64,000 nucleotides of DNA from Flavobacterium soli DSM 19725 (GCF_000422705.1 NZ_AUGO01000002.1:248001-312000); one strand, 5' to 3'; numbered from the stretch's first letter, positions 44,445 through 53,369 are shown. A program made the numbers and translations. The notes: generated by a model from the sequence alone, not told the origin.

Positions 44445-46213
44445 ATCGGTAGGTCTATAATAATGGTTGTTCCTTTTGTGAGAATGGAATCGATGGTGAA
44501 AGTTCCACCCATTTGTTCCACTTTCTGCTCGATGCTTTTGAGTCCGATGCCTCCTTTTTGGGTGATGATTTTTGGGTCAAAACCAGTTCCGTTGTCTTCA
44601 ATGATGAGGTTCAACTCTTTCGGATTATGTTGTGTGAGATAAATATTCACTTCATTTGCACCAGAGTGTTTGATGATGTTGGTGCACAATTCCTGAATTA
44701 TTCTAAAGAGCGTAACTTCGGTTTGATTGTCTAATCTTCCGGTCAAGCCGAAGGGAATCACGTTTATTTTTAGCCTTTCGAGGACACTCATTTTTTCGGC
44801 CATTTTTTTAACGGCAACTAGCAATCCTTGATTTCCAACAATGCCAAGATTTTTTAGATGCGAAATATTTCTAACTTTCTGATAGGCTTCTTCAATCAAG
44901 CTATCCGTCTTTTCATAAAGTTTATTTTCGTTTTTTTCGGAATCTTCATTGCGTTTCAAATTCTGAAAATTGAGTTTCAAAGTCGCTAGCATGCTCCCTA
45001 AATCGTCATGAAGTTCGTTTGCAATTTGTTGTCGTTCTTTTTCTTGGCTTTCCAAAATCAAGTCGATATCTCGAAGCTCTTGGTCTTTCAGGGTTTTTTC
45101 AAGTTTTTGGGTTTCAATAAGTTTTTCTTGTTCGGCAATTTTTTTCTTTTTGGACATGTTCTTATAGGCAAGTATTCCGATTGTCAAGATTACAAGCAAC
45201 AATCCAATAAAGGAATAAACGATAATCTTGTTGGTTTTTACTAGTGATTGGTTTTTAAGCTCTTTTTCTCTTGTCTCAAATTTTATTTGATTGGCTGCAA
45301 TAACATTGTTTTGGTTTTCTATGGACAAACTATCTTCATATGTTTTTTGAAGAAGTTTGAATTTTAAAGCATTTTTATAATCATTGAGGCTATCATAATT
45401 TGTTGACATTAGATCATATAATATAGCCTTGGTGTTTTTGATGAATTCTTTTATAGGTATTTTATCAGCTTTTTGTAATAATCCAATTGCTTTATTATAA
45501 TCTTTTTTGAAATAATAAGATGCACTTTGATTGATAATAGAATTGCAAACTTCATTAAGGTTATTCTGTTCCCTCCAATAAATTTCATTCTTTTTTAAGA
45601 AATATAAAGCAGAATCAGGACTATTAAGGTAATTATTGTATAAAATGGCTTGACTAGTGTTGATTTTTGCTTCAAAAAAAGGGCTTTTTATTTTTTTATT
45701 AGATGTTTTCGCTTTTTTGATATAGTAAAGACTTTCGGTAGCTTGCTCGGGATTTATTCGAATATTTGCTTCCTGTATGTAGCCTTTAAGTAATAAAGTA
45801 TCGTTATTTGTCTTTTCAGCAAAATCAAAATATTCCTTAAGGAGATGGTCTGCTTTATTGGTATTGTTTTTTTGAGCATCTACCAGATACGCTAATTTTA
45901 GGTTGATTTCTATCGACTTTATTTCTTTGTTTGCTTTTTTATACAGAGTTTTTGAGAGCAGGTATTGTTGAAAAGCCAAGTGCTCTCTGTTTTGGCTATA
46001 AAGAAGTTCCCCATATAGAAAGTGATATTCTGCTTTGTTTGAAAGATTGAAGGTTGAGGTGTTTATTTTTAATAACTGTGCTTCTGCTAACTCAAACTGG
46101 TTTTTCTTGATGTTTTTTTTTACGTCTGAAAAGTAGTCTTGTGACCAAAGCAGATTACTGCTTATAAACGAAAATATAAGCAATAATCTTTTTGGGGTAA
46201 TTATATTCTTCAA
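44441..46213 (-). CDS. TPR-containing sensor histidine kinase (HisKA_3 type)
   Basis: A 590-residue kinase. A signal peptide (LLLIFSFISSNLLWSQ) leads into a periplasmic region of tetratricopeptide-like helices to about 320, then a membrane span (IIVYSFIGLLLVILTIGILAY), a coiled coil and the HisKA_3 box (QQIANELHDDLGSMLATLKL) with His402. The HATPase domain follows (ELCTNIIKHSG, DNGTGFDPKIITQKGGIGL). It phosphorylates the LuxR-type partner encoded by the overlapping next gene. One base separates it from the upstream lipoprotein gene. Confidence 0.92.
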   Translation of the reverse strand: MKNIITPKRLLLIFSFISSNLLWSQDYFSDVKKNIKKNQFELAEAQLLKINTSTFNLSNKAEYHFLYGELLYSQNREHLAFQQYLLSKTLYKKANKEIKSIEINLKLAYLVDAQKNNTNKADHLLKEYFDFAEKTNNDTLLLKGYIQEANIRINPEQATESLYYIKKAKTSNKKIKSPFFEAKINTSQAILYNNYLNSPDSALYFLKKNEIYWREQNNLNEVCNSIINQSASYYFKKDYNKAIGLLQKADKIPIKEFIKNTKAILYDLMSTNYDSLNDYKNALKFKLLQKTYEDSLSIENQNNVIAANQIKFETREKELKNQSLVKTNKIIVYSFIGLLLVILTIGILAYKNMSKKKKIAEQEKLIETQKLEKTLKDQELRDIDLILESQEKERQQIANELHDDLGSMLATLKLNFQNLKRNEDSEKNENKLYEKTDSLIEEAYQKVRNISHLKNLGIVGNQGLLVAVKKMAEKMSVLERLKINVIPFGLTGRLDNQTEVTLFRIIQELCTNIIKHSGANEVNIYLTQHNPKELNLIIEDNGTGFDPKIITQKGGIGLKSIEQKVEQMGGTFTIDSILTKGTTIIIDLPI

Positions 46214-46214
46214 A

Positions 46215-46709
46215 TTACTTTAGTGAAAGGATGCCCATTCCAACTTTTTTTGGAGCGACCAAACTGTCAGTGGGATTCATGATTCTTTCTGCCTGTTCAG
46301 CACTATTTACAATTGCATCATTATGCCATAAAAAAACTTTATAGTTTGGTCTATATGAACTGGAAGTGCCATATTTTGGGAGTGTGTCCACAAGTGTATA
46401 TACATTCTGACCAGGATTACTTAATTCAAGAGGAGATTTGTTATCAAGATGGATAAAAATAGTTTCATCGTTTATGTTGAATAGTTTAAATGTATATTTA
46501 TTACTTGTAGTTTCTTCAGGCAAGGAAATAAGGTAGGTAAATTTTCCGTCACTGTCAAAAGTTCCCAGACCGTTGTATGCATCAGGATTACAAGGCTGTT
46601 TAGCATTTTTATTCACTGATACCGACTCACTGGTTGTTTGAATACTAGGTGTTTCTTTACATGATTGTAAGAAAATTAAGAATAAGATAAGAGATAATGA
46701 ATTTTTCAT
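46215..46709 (-). CDS. Lipoprotein of unknown function, first gene of the kinase operon
   Basis: A 164-residue protein with a lipoprotein signal (SLILFLIFLQSC) and a soluble domain containing GLGTFDSDGKFTYLISLP and a segment of aromatic beta strands. I do not recognise the family. It is followed after one base by the TPR histidine kinase, then the LuxR regulator. A role as an accessory sensor of that kinase is plausible but inferred only from the operon. Confidence 0.7.
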   Translation of the reverse strand: MKNSLSLILFLIFLQSCKETPSIQTTSESVSVNKNAKQPCNPDAYNGLGTFDSDGKFTYLISLPEETTSNKYTFKLFNINDETIFIHLDNKSPLELSNPGQNVYTLVDTLPKYGTSSSYRPNYKVFLWHNDAIVNSAEQAERIMNPTDSLVAPKKVGMGILSLK

Positions 46710-46754
46710 GTTTTTTTTGTTTAAAGTTAATAGGATAAAATTAGGGTATTAAAG

Positions 46755-46784
46755 TATAAAAAAAATCCCTAATAATAGGGATTT
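46755..46784 (-). terminator. Terminator after the DUF2721 gene
   Basis: AAATCCCT and AGGGATTT (46763-46770 with 46777-46784) form an 8-bp stem, followed on the minus strand by a T-run of at least seven. Confidence 0.85.
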
Positions 46785-46800
46785 GAATTGTATCAATAGT

Positions 46801-47193
46801 TTAACTCTCAGCCAAGTCGCTCAAATGCAATTGAAGTGCTTTCACTGAAATGCTGATTTCCCAAAATGAAATTCCCAATGAAATCAAGAGCGAAAGCAAG
46901 CTTAGTCCGAAAAGATATATTCCTGCAAGTTCCTGTTCAACAAATAATAAAAGCATTGCAAAAACAGATAAAAACAAACTCAAAACCCCAAAAAGTTGCA
47001 TGGATCGAATCAATGAGATTCGCAAGTTGAGGTTTTTAATCTGCAACAGAGTTGTTTTGCTATTTTTTTCTTCATAATTCTTTTTTAAACCTCTCACGAT
47101 TTGAGCAATCGTCAAAAACCGATTTGTATAGGCCAATAAAATCAACGAAGTAGCCGAGAAAAGCAATGCTGGTGTTTCTATGTTTAGGGTCAT
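46801..47193 (-). CDS. DUF2721 family membrane protein
   Basis: A 130-residue protein with three hydrophobic spans (LLFSATSLILLAYTNRFL near the start, then LFGVLSLFLSVFAMLLLF and YLFGLSLLSLLISLGISFW). The RFLTIAQIVRGLK and RISLIRSMQLFGVLS pattern matches DUF2721. The function is unknown. It has its own terminator; the gap to htpG (47194-47358) is AT-rich and contains the htpG terminator. Confidence 0.82.
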   Translation of the reverse strand: MTLNIETPALLFSATSLILLAYTNRFLTIAQIVRGLKKNYEEKNSKTTLLQIKNLNLRISLIRSMQLFGVLSLFLSVFAMLLLFVEQELAGIYLFGLSLLSLLISLGISFWEISISVKALQLHLSDLAES

Positions 47194-47307
47194 TGAGGGA
47201 GTATTAAGATGGTTGTATTAAGTATTAAGACTTATTTAGAACTTCAGATTTTTAATTTTTTCAATCTCAAAGTTCGTCAATCTATTTTAAATTTCAATTT
47301 TTTGCAT

Positions 47308-47340
47308 AAAAAAAACCTGCAAGTACAACTTACAGGTTTT
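47308..47340 (-). terminator. Terminator after htpG
   Basis: 47312-47323 pairs with 47329-47340 (AAAACCTGCAAG with CTTACAGGTTTT, one G-U pair), and the minus strand continues into a T-run. Confidence 0.85.
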
Positions 47341-47358
47341 AGTCTTAATACTTACTAC

Positions 47359-49245
47359 TTATTTAATCAACTCGAAACTTCTTTTTACAAAAGCCGTCAA
47401 GTCTTCTCCTTTTAATAAATTTTGAGACAATTTTGCCAAATCCAACGCTTGTTTTATCAAATGTTCTTGGTGTGTTTTGTCGGCAGTATTCAAAATGTTA
47501 GTTGCCAATTCAGAGTTTGTATTCACAACCAAATTATACATTTCGGGCATATTTCCCATTCCGAACATTCCGCCACCACCTGATTGGCTCATTTCTTTCA
47601 TCCTTCTCATGAATTCAGGTTGAGTAATAATGAATGGTGATGCATTGCTGTCCATCGCTTCCAATTGAACTGAATACGTCTGCTTCGGAACGAAACCTTC
47701 CAAAACTGTTTTCAAGCTTTCTTTTTCTTCGTTTGATAATTTAGAAATTGTGTTCTCGTCTTTCTTAATCAAATTATCGATATGATCTGAATCGACTCTG
47801 ACGAAAGTCAAATTCTCATTATCAGCTTCCAATTTTTGGATCAAATGCGAGATAATTGGCGAGTCTAACAACAACACTTCATAACCTTTATCTTTTGCCG
47901 TTTGGATATAAGAATGTTGTGCATCTTTGTTTCCAGCATATAGGATAACGTGTTTACCGTCTTTGTCGGTCTGAGTTTCTTTTGTGTTTTCTTTTAATTC
48001 CTCAAGTGTGAAAAATTTTCCATCAACTGTTGGATACAAAACGAAAGCACCTGCTTTTTCATAGAATTTTGGTTCAGAAAGCATTCCGTATTCCAAAACA
48101 ATCTTGATGTCATTCCATTTTTGTTCAAAATCTTCACGGTTTTCTGTAAACAACGCTTTCAATTTATCCGCCACTTTACGAGTGATGTAGTTCGAAATCT
48201 TTTTTACAGCACCATCAGCTTGCAAATACGAACGTGAAACATTCAACGGAATATCTGGAGAATCGATAACACCTTTCAGCATCGTCAAGAATTCAGGTAC
48301 AATTCCTTCCACATTATCTGTCACATAAACCTGATTTTGATACAATTGGATCTTGTCTTTTTGAATCTGCAAATCAGCACCTAATTTTGGGAAGTATAAA
48401 ATTCCAGTCAAATTGAAAGGATAATCCACATTCAAATGGATATTGAAAAGCGGCTCTTCAAATTGCATCGGATACAATTCTCTATAAAAAGACTTATAAT
48501 CTTCGTCCTTTAATTCAGTTGGAGCCTTTGTCCAAGCTGGATTTGGATTGTTGATGATGTTGTCAACTTCAATAAATTCAGTTTTGTAGTCTTCTGGAGC
48601 ATCTTCTGGCCTAGGTAAAGCCTCTTTTTTGTTTCCAAATTTAATCGGAATAGGCATAAACTTGTTATACTTTTGAAGCAATCCAGAAATTTTACTTTCT
48701 TCCAAGAATTCAAGAGAATCTTCAGCAATATGCAAGATGATTTCCGTTCCTCTTGATGTTTTGTCAGATGGTTCCAAAGTAAATTCTGGGCTTCCATCAC
48801 AGGTCCAATGAGCTGCAGGTTCGTCTTTGTATGATTTTGTGATGATTTCTACTTTTTCGGCAACCATAAAAGCAGAGTAGAATCCTAAACCGAAGTGACC
48901 AATAATTCCTGAATCTTTGGCAGAATCTTTATATTTTTCAAGAAATTCTTCGGCACCAGAAAACGCCACTTGGTTGATGTATTTTTCTACTTCATCAGCT
49001 GTCATCCCCAAACCTTGGTCGATGATGTGCAGTTTTTTGCCTTCCTTGTCAATCTTTACTTCAATAATCGGGTTGCCATATTCTGTTTTGGCTTCACCGA
49101 TACTGATTAGGTGTTTTAATTTTAGAGTTGCATCAGTCCCATTTGAAACCAATTCACGCAAGAAAATCTCGTGATCGCTGTATAAAAATTTCTTAATTAA
49201 GGGAAAGATGTTTTCTACTGAAACGTTGATTTTTCCTGTTGTCAT
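47359..49245 (-). CDS. htpG: Molecular chaperone HtpG (Hsp90)
   Basis: A 628-residue ATP-dependent chaperone of normal length. The N-terminal ATPase begins MTTGKINVSVENIFPLI, with LRELVSNGTDATLKL, DQGLGMTADE and GHFGLGFYSAFMV lining the nucleotide pocket. The middle domain carries NVSRSYLQ, and the C-terminal dimerisation domain has a Gly/Met-rich insert (MSQSGGGGMFGMGNMP). It folds or remodels cytosolic client proteins, often under heat stress. No HrcA or heat-shock operator is recognisable upstream. Confidence 0.97.
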   Translation of the reverse strand: MTTGKINVSVENIFPLIKKFLYSDHEIFLRELVSNGTDATLKLKHLISIGEAKTEYGNPIIEVKIDKEGKKLHIIDQGLGMTADEVEKYINQVAFSGAEEFLEKYKDSAKDSGIIGHFGLGFYSAFMVAEKVEIITKSYKDEPAAHWTCDGSPEFTLEPSDKTSRGTEIILHIAEDSLEFLEESKISGLLQKYNKFMPIPIKFGNKKEALPRPEDAPEDYKTEFIEVDNIINNPNPAWTKAPTELKDEDYKSFYRELYPMQFEEPLFNIHLNVDYPFNLTGILYFPKLGADLQIQKDKIQLYQNQVYVTDNVEGIVPEFLTMLKGVIDSPDIPLNVSRSYLQADGAVKKISNYITRKVADKLKALFTENREDFEQKWNDIKIVLEYGMLSEPKFYEKAGAFVLYPTVDGKFFTLEELKENTKETQTDKDGKHVILYAGNKDAQHSYIQTAKDKGYEVLLLDSPIISHLIQKLEADNENLTFVRVDSDHIDNLIKKDENTISKLSNEEKESLKTVLEGFVPKQTYSVQLEAMDSNASPFIITQPEFMRRMKEMSQSGGGGMFGMGNMPEMYNLVVNTNSELATNILNTADKTHQEHLIKQALDLAKLSQNLLKGEDLTAFVKRSFELIK

Positions 49246-49390
49246 AATTAGTGGTATTTATTTATGTTAAAATATTACGGAGTCGATTATTCAAATAGAG
49301 TACCAAAATGAGCAAAATGACAAATTGGCGGAATTGTTAATTTTAAGATAATTATAAAATAAAATTTTAACATTTGAACGCTAATGATTG

Positions 49391-49398
49391 TATATTTG
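49391..49398 (+). promoter_or_regulatory. Promoter -7 box TATATTTG for the lipoprotein pair
   Basis: An exact TAnnTTTG match 23 bases before the ATG at 49422. A TTTG lies at 49373-49376, 14 bases upstream, closer than usual. Confidence 0.7.
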
Positions 49399-49421
49399 TA
49401 TAAAATTAAAATACCAAAACT

Positions 49422-49898
49422 ATGAAAAAATTATTTTTATTAGCTGTACTTGCCATCACGTTCGCGTCGTGCAAGTCAACATCAGCTACAAACACAAAGG
49501 TTGACAATAAGACCGAACGTTTGATGAAAGGAAACTGGGTGATCAGCTCTGTTTCGTATCCAGGTTCAGAGTACATTAAAGTAACTTCGTTCCAATTAGC
49601 CGATTCTAAATGCTTTGTTGGAAGTACTTGGAAGTTCGTTTCGAACAACAACAAAGGTGATATGGCCTTGACTAATGCAAATTGTGCTGGATTTAGTTCA
49701 CCAATTACTTGGTTTGTTAACAAAGAAGGACAATTTGTATTAAAAGTGTTAAGTGCTGGTGAAAAAGCAAAAAAAGTAAGAGATGGTTATGTGTTGAATG
49801 TAGCCAATCAAACAGAAACATCTTTCCAATTGGTTGACAAGATCGACGTTGGTGGAAAAATGACAGATGTTGTATATCAATTCGAAAAAGTTAACTAA
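49422..49898 (+). CDS. Lipocalin-like lipoprotein
   Basis: A 158-residue protein with a lipoprotein signal (MKKLFLLAVLAITFASC) and a lipocalin-type fold start (RLMKGNWVISSVSYPG) followed by beta strands ending DVVYQFEKVN. Two further cysteines (CFVGSTW, NANCAGF) could form a disulfide. It probably sits in the outer membrane facing the periplasm. It is followed after 15 bases by an OmpA-type lipoprotein gene, a pairing seen in related genomes as I recall. Confidence 0.8.
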   Translation: MKKLFLLAVLAITFASCKSTSATNTKVDNKTERLMKGNWVISSVSYPGSEYIKVTSFQLADSKCFVGSTWKFVSNNNKGDMALTNANCAGFSSPITWFVNKEGQFVLKVLSAGEKAKKVRDGYVLNVANQTETSFQLVDKIDVGGKMTDVVYQFEKVN

Positions 49899-49913
49899 TC
49901 AAAAAAAATTAAG

Positions 49914-50609
49914 ATGAAAAAAATTTCAATAGTAGCTTTAGCTGCATTAATGATGATAGGTTCAGTTTTAACAAGTTGTGAAGCTGCAAAAAATACTAAC
50001 AAAACGCAAAGAGGTGCCGGAATTGGTGCAGCTGCTGGTGCAATCATCGGTGGTGTTTTGGGAAATAACCTTGGAAAAGGTGGTAACACAGCTCTTGGAG
50101 CGGTAATTGGTGGAGTTGTTGGTGGAGTTGCCGGTGGAGTTATTGGTAACAAGATGGACAAACAGGCGAGAGAAATTGACCAAGCTATTCCAGGTGCTGA
50201 TGTAGAAAGAGTTGGAGAAGGTATCAAATTAGTATTGAATGAAAATGCAGTACGTTTTGATACAAGTAAATCTACTTTGACTCCTACAGCAAAAGGAAAT
50301 TTAGATAAATTGGTTACGGTTTTCAACCAATATCCTGACACTGATATCGTTATTTTTGGATATACAGACAGTACTGGTAAAGTTGATTTCAACCAAACTT
50401 TGTCTGAGCAAAGAGCTGCTTCTGTAAAATCATATCTAGTTTCTAAAGGAATTGCTGCTGCACGTTTTACTACAAAAGGTATGGGAATTGCTGATCCAAT
50501 TGCAAGTAACGAAACTGTTGAAGGAAGAAGCCAAAACAGAAGAGTTGAGTTTGCTATTACTGCAAACCAGAAAATGATTCAGGATGCTGAAAAAGAAGCT
50601 AAACAATAA
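49914..50609 (+). CDS. OmpA-family lipoprotein with glycine-zipper
   Basis: A 231-residue protein: lipoprotein signal (MIGSVLTSC), a glycine-zipper membrane segment (GAAAGAIIGGVLGNNLG ... GGVVGGVAGGVIGNK), then a C-terminal OmpA domain (IFGYTDSTGKVDF, LSEQRAASVKSYL, GRSQNRRVEFAI) that binds peptidoglycan. It should link the outer membrane to the cell wall. It shares a promoter with the lipocalin-like gene and ends in a strong terminator. Confidence 0.92.
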   Translation: MKKISIVALAALMMIGSVLTSCEAAKNTNKTQRGAGIGAAAGAIIGGVLGNNLGKGGNTALGAVIGGVVGGVAGGVIGNKMDKQAREIDQAIPGADVERVGEGIKLVLNENAVRFDTSKSTLTPTAKGNLDKLVTVFNQYPDTDIVIFGYTDSTGKVDFNQTLSEQRAASVKSYLVSKGIAAARFTTKGMGIADPIASNETVEGRSQNRRVEFAITANQKMIQDAEKEAKQ

Positions 50610-50631
50610 TTTTTAGCTCATAATTATACTG

Positions 50632-50662
50632 AAAGCTGTTTCGAGAGAAACAGCTTTTTTTG
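50632..50662 (+). terminator. Terminator after the OmpA lipoprotein gene
   Basis: AAAGCTGTTTC, loop GAGA and GAAACAGCTTT form an 11-bp perfect stem followed by T residues. Confidence 0.93.
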
Positions 50663-50840
50663 TTTTATTAGTGGTTGAAGTTAGTTGACAATCGAATCTG
50701 TGGAAATTTGTGGAATCTGTGTTCTGTTTAAAGAATTGACCTCAAGAAGCCTACATTTTTTTTGAAAGACTTTTAACAAATGTTTTTATGTTTCAGAAAT
50801 ATTTGAAAGTAACTTTACATAAGATTTAAAACTACTCATT

Positions 50841-51512
50841 ATGGCAACAACAAAAAGACCGAATGCGAAGAAAAAATTACTGGATGATAATCAGATCATT
50901 ACTTTATATATGGACTATGTTTTGGAGAAGAATAAAGCTCCTGAAAACGTCTATCTTTTTTGCAAGGAACACGGAATCGAAGAATCTCAGTTTTATACTT
51001 TTTTTGGTTCGCTCGATGCCATCAAGCAGGAAATTTGGGTAAAGTTTTTGGAGAATGCAATCGTAACGATTAACCTTGAGGAGGCTTATGCAGGTTATTC
51101 TGAAAAGAATAAAATGCTGACGTTGTATTTTACCTTATTTGAAATTTTTACTTTGAACAGAAGCTATATTGTTTATTCGTTGAAGGAAAATAAGGAAGGT
51201 TTGAAGAATTTGCAAGCATTGAAAACGTTTAGAAAACAGTTTAAGGATTTTGTAGGTTCGATCATGAAAAATGATGCTGATGAAAAAGAGAACAGAATTA
51301 AAAAAGTTACCAAGCCAGTTTTTGCCGAGGGAGCTTGGATTCAGTTTTTATTCATCTTGAAATTCTGGCTAGATGATACTTCGAAAGGTTTTGAAAAGAC
51401 GGATATCTTGATTGAAAAATCAGTCAATACATCGGCGGATTTGATGGATACCAAACCGTTGGAAAGCTTGTTGGACTTAGGAAAGTTCATTTGGAAAGAA
51501 AAATTTAATTAG
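50841..51512 (+). CDS. TetR-family-like regulator
   Basis: A 223-residue protein, all-helical in appearance. An N-terminal helix-turn-helix-like segment (NVYLFCKEHGIEESQFYTFFGSLDAIKQEIW) sits where TetR regulators recognise DNA, followed by a ligand-type helical domain. It resembles the Bacteroidota TetR group that neighbours ABC1 kinases. The inducer is unknown. A structured intergenic element lies between it and the next gene. A near-consensus TAACTTTA box lies about 30 bases upstream. Confidence 0.75.
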   Translation: MATTKRPNAKKKLLDDNQIITLYMDYVLEKNKAPENVYLFCKEHGIEESQFYTFFGSLDAIKQEIWVKFLENAIVTINLEEAYAGYSEKNKMLTLYFTLFEIFTLNRSYIVYSLKENKEGLKNLQALKTFRKQFKDFVGSIMKNDADEKENRIKKVTKPVFAEGAWIQFLFILKFWLDDTSKGFEKTDILIEKSVNTSADLMDTKPLESLLDLGKFIWKEKFN

Positions 51513-51513
51513 A

Positions 51514-51613
51514 AGCAGGGACCGCGTTAGGGATAGCAATGGAAATCCTTTTTTCTCGCTTCTTTAGCGAGGAAAAAGATTGTAATGGATAGCCCGGCCC
51601 TTGGGAAACGCCC
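51514..51613 (+). ncRNA. Structured intergenic element B (GGATAGCAATGGAAATCC ... AATGGATAGCCCGG)
   Basis: The left arm TAGGGATAGCAATGGAAATCC leads to a long hairpin: T-run, then CTCGCT/AGCGAG (51555-51560 with 51566-51571), then A-run. The right arm is GATTGTAATGGATAGCCCGG. Outer GCGTT/AACGC can also pair. It matches the layout of elements A and C and recurrent flavobacterial intergenic repeats, perhaps the Flavo-1 motif. Confidence 0.6.
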
Positions 51614-51626
51614 AAAAAAATAATAG

Positions 51627-52934
51627 ATGAAAACTTTAGATAAAATTCCGACTACAAAGATTGAACGTGCTGGCCAATTGGTGAAAACAGGTTTCAAGAT
51701 TGGGGGAAACTATATGGCGTATTATGGCGAAAAAATCGTGAATCCCTCGCTTTCGAAGGATAAGCTGAACGAGAATAATGCCGAGGATATTTATGATGGT
51801 TTGAAGAATTTGAAGGGAAGTGCCTTGAAAGTGGCACAGATGTTGAGTATGGACAAGAATATTATGCCGAGAGCTTACGTAGAGAAGTTTTCGTTGTCAC
51901 AATTTTCGGTTCCGCCTTTGTCGGCTCCTTTGGTTCGAAAAACGTTCAAAAAATATCTGGGAGAATTTCCGGAAGCCATATACGATTCGTTCACTCCAGA
52001 CTCTGTAAATGCAGCCAGTATCGGTCAGGTACACAAGGCTGAAAAAGATGGGAAGAATCTTGCTGTGAAAATCCAATATCCTGGAGTGGCGGAAAGTATT
52101 AGTTCTGATTTGGCAATTGTAAAGCCTTTTGCCATCAAGATGTTTAATCTGCAAGGCAAAGATTCTGAAAAATATTTTAAAGAAGTCGAAAATAAATTAC
52201 TTGAAGAAACGGATTATGATTTGGAATTGAAGCAGGGAACTGAAATTGCAGAAGCTTGTGGAAGGATCCCGAATTTGAAATTCCCAAACTATTATCCTGA
52301 ATTATCTTCAAAGAAAATCCTGACGATGGATTGGATGGAAGGCGAACATTTATCTGAATTCACAGCTCATAATACCGATAGGAAAAAAGGCGACAAGCTG
52401 GGCCAGGCCTTATGGGATTTTTATATGTTCCAGATTCATAAATTGAGGCAGGTTCATGCCGATCCGCATCCAGGAAATTTCTTGATTGACAAGGAAGCGA
52501 ATTTAATTGCGATTGATTTTGGTTGCATTAAGCAAGTTCCAGAAGATTTTTATGTTCCTTATTTTGAATTGGCTGATCCCAAAATAATTGATAATCCAAA
52601 GCTTTTTAATGCAAAATTATATGAGCTGGAAATATTAAGAACTGACGATACTAAAGAGGAAGTGGAGTATTTTACAGGATTGTTTCACCAATTATTGAGT
52701 TTGTTTACATTGCCTTTTCATGGTGATCGTTTTGATTTTTCAGATGAAGAATTCTTTGGAAACATTGCAAAGATGGGAGAAGAATTTTCGAAAGATACTC
52801 AACTCAGAAAAATGAATGGCAATCGTGGTTCGAAACATTTCCTGTACATCAACAGAACCTTTTTCGGATTATATAATTTACTCCACGATTTGAAAGCTAG
52901 GATTGACACAAAGTCCTTCGAAAAATATACATAA
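51627..52934 (+). CDS. ABC1/UbiB (AarF)-family atypical kinase
   Basis: A 435-residue protein of the UbiB/ADCK family. Visible motifs are KGSALKVAQMLSMD (KxGQ-like, with the Gly replaced: KVAQ), the Ala-rich loop AASIGQVHKA, the catalytic-type Lys in LAVKIQYPG, the HADPHPGNFLI catalytic segment and IDFG. Family members support quinone biosynthesis or lipid handling through a small ATPase activity. Whether this one serves menaquinone metabolism is not shown. It is downstream of the TetR-like gene and a structured element. Confidence 0.88.
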   Translation: MKTLDKIPTTKIERAGQLVKTGFKIGGNYMAYYGEKIVNPSLSKDKLNENNAEDIYDGLKNLKGSALKVAQMLSMDKNIMPRAYVEKFSLSQFSVPPLSAPLVRKTFKKYLGEFPEAIYDSFTPDSVNAASIGQVHKAEKDGKNLAVKIQYPGVAESISSDLAIVKPFAIKMFNLQGKDSEKYFKEVENKLLEETDYDLELKQGTEIAEACGRIPNLKFPNYYPELSSKKILTMDWMEGEHLSEFTAHNTDRKKGDKLGQALWDFYMFQIHKLRQVHADPHPGNFLIDKEANLIAIDFGCIKQVPEDFYVPYFELADPKIIDNPKLFNAKLYELEILRTDDTKEEVEYFTGLFHQLLSLFTLPFHGDRFDFSDEEFFGNIAKMGEEFSKDTQLRKMNGNRGSKHFLYINRTFFGLYNLLHDLKARIDTKSFEKYT

Positions 52935-52959
52935 TTCATAGTTTTGGTTTATTGGTTGA

Positions 52960-52995
52960 CAAGAGCACGTTTTGTAAAACGCGTGCTCTTGTTTG
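52960..52995 (+). terminator. Hairpin after the ABC1 kinase gene
   Basis: CAAGAGCACG at 52960-52969 pairs with 52982-52991, extended by TTTT/AAAA. The following T-run is weak. Confidence 0.7.
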
Positions 52996-53339
52996 TATAA
53001 TATATTTCAAAGAACAAATTTTGATTGTTGGCAGGGTCAAAAGGGATATTTCAAGTAGTCAAAAAAACGTACATAAAATAGCAAGAGTCAAACAAAAAAA
53101 GACCATCAAGATTTATTTTGATGGTTTTTTTTTATGAATTTCGTGAAGCTTTAACGTATTCAGTCTATTCACATTCACGCATCTAGACAGTGATGGTTTA
53201 GATATTTTATTTATTCCTATTGTCTGGTAAGGTCTTTGTTTATAGTGGATTATAGATTTTTTTATGTTTGCAACCATGATTTTACGGTCTTCATTTTCCT
53301 CGTAATCCAGCATTTGGTACTAACGATTTTAGTTTTAGG
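52996..53339. other. Intergenic region without a supported gene
   Basis: It contains a second, bidirectional hairpin (see 53094-53133) and a 66-codon minus-strand frame at 53113-53313. Part of that frame, KSIIHYKQRPYQTIGINK, faintly recalls the RPH-type end of IS3/IS481 integrases. I do not call either frame a gene. Confidence 0.4.
53094..53133. terminator. Bidirectional hairpin in the gap before the glycine-rich T9SS gene
   Basis: ACCATCAA at 53102-53109 pairs with 53118-53125. The stem is preceded by seven A and followed by eight to nine T residues, so it can act on both strands. Confidence 0.8.
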
Positions 53340-53347
53340 TAAATTTA
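53340..53347 (+). promoter_or_regulatory. Likely -7 box TAAATTTA for the glycine-rich T9SS gene
   Basis: It matches TAnnTTTG in seven positions, 22 bases before the ATG at 53370. Confidence 0.4.
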
Positions 53348-53369
53348 TATTATCTCCAAAACTACAATT

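Noticed and set aside
49895..50392. 165-codon frame antisense to the OmpA lipoprotein gene
   Set aside because: Pro/Ala-rich mirror of the glycine-zipper codons; no independent support.
52952..53137. 61-codon frame after the ABC1 kinase gene
   Set aside because: It passes through two terminator hairpins and has no recognisable feature.
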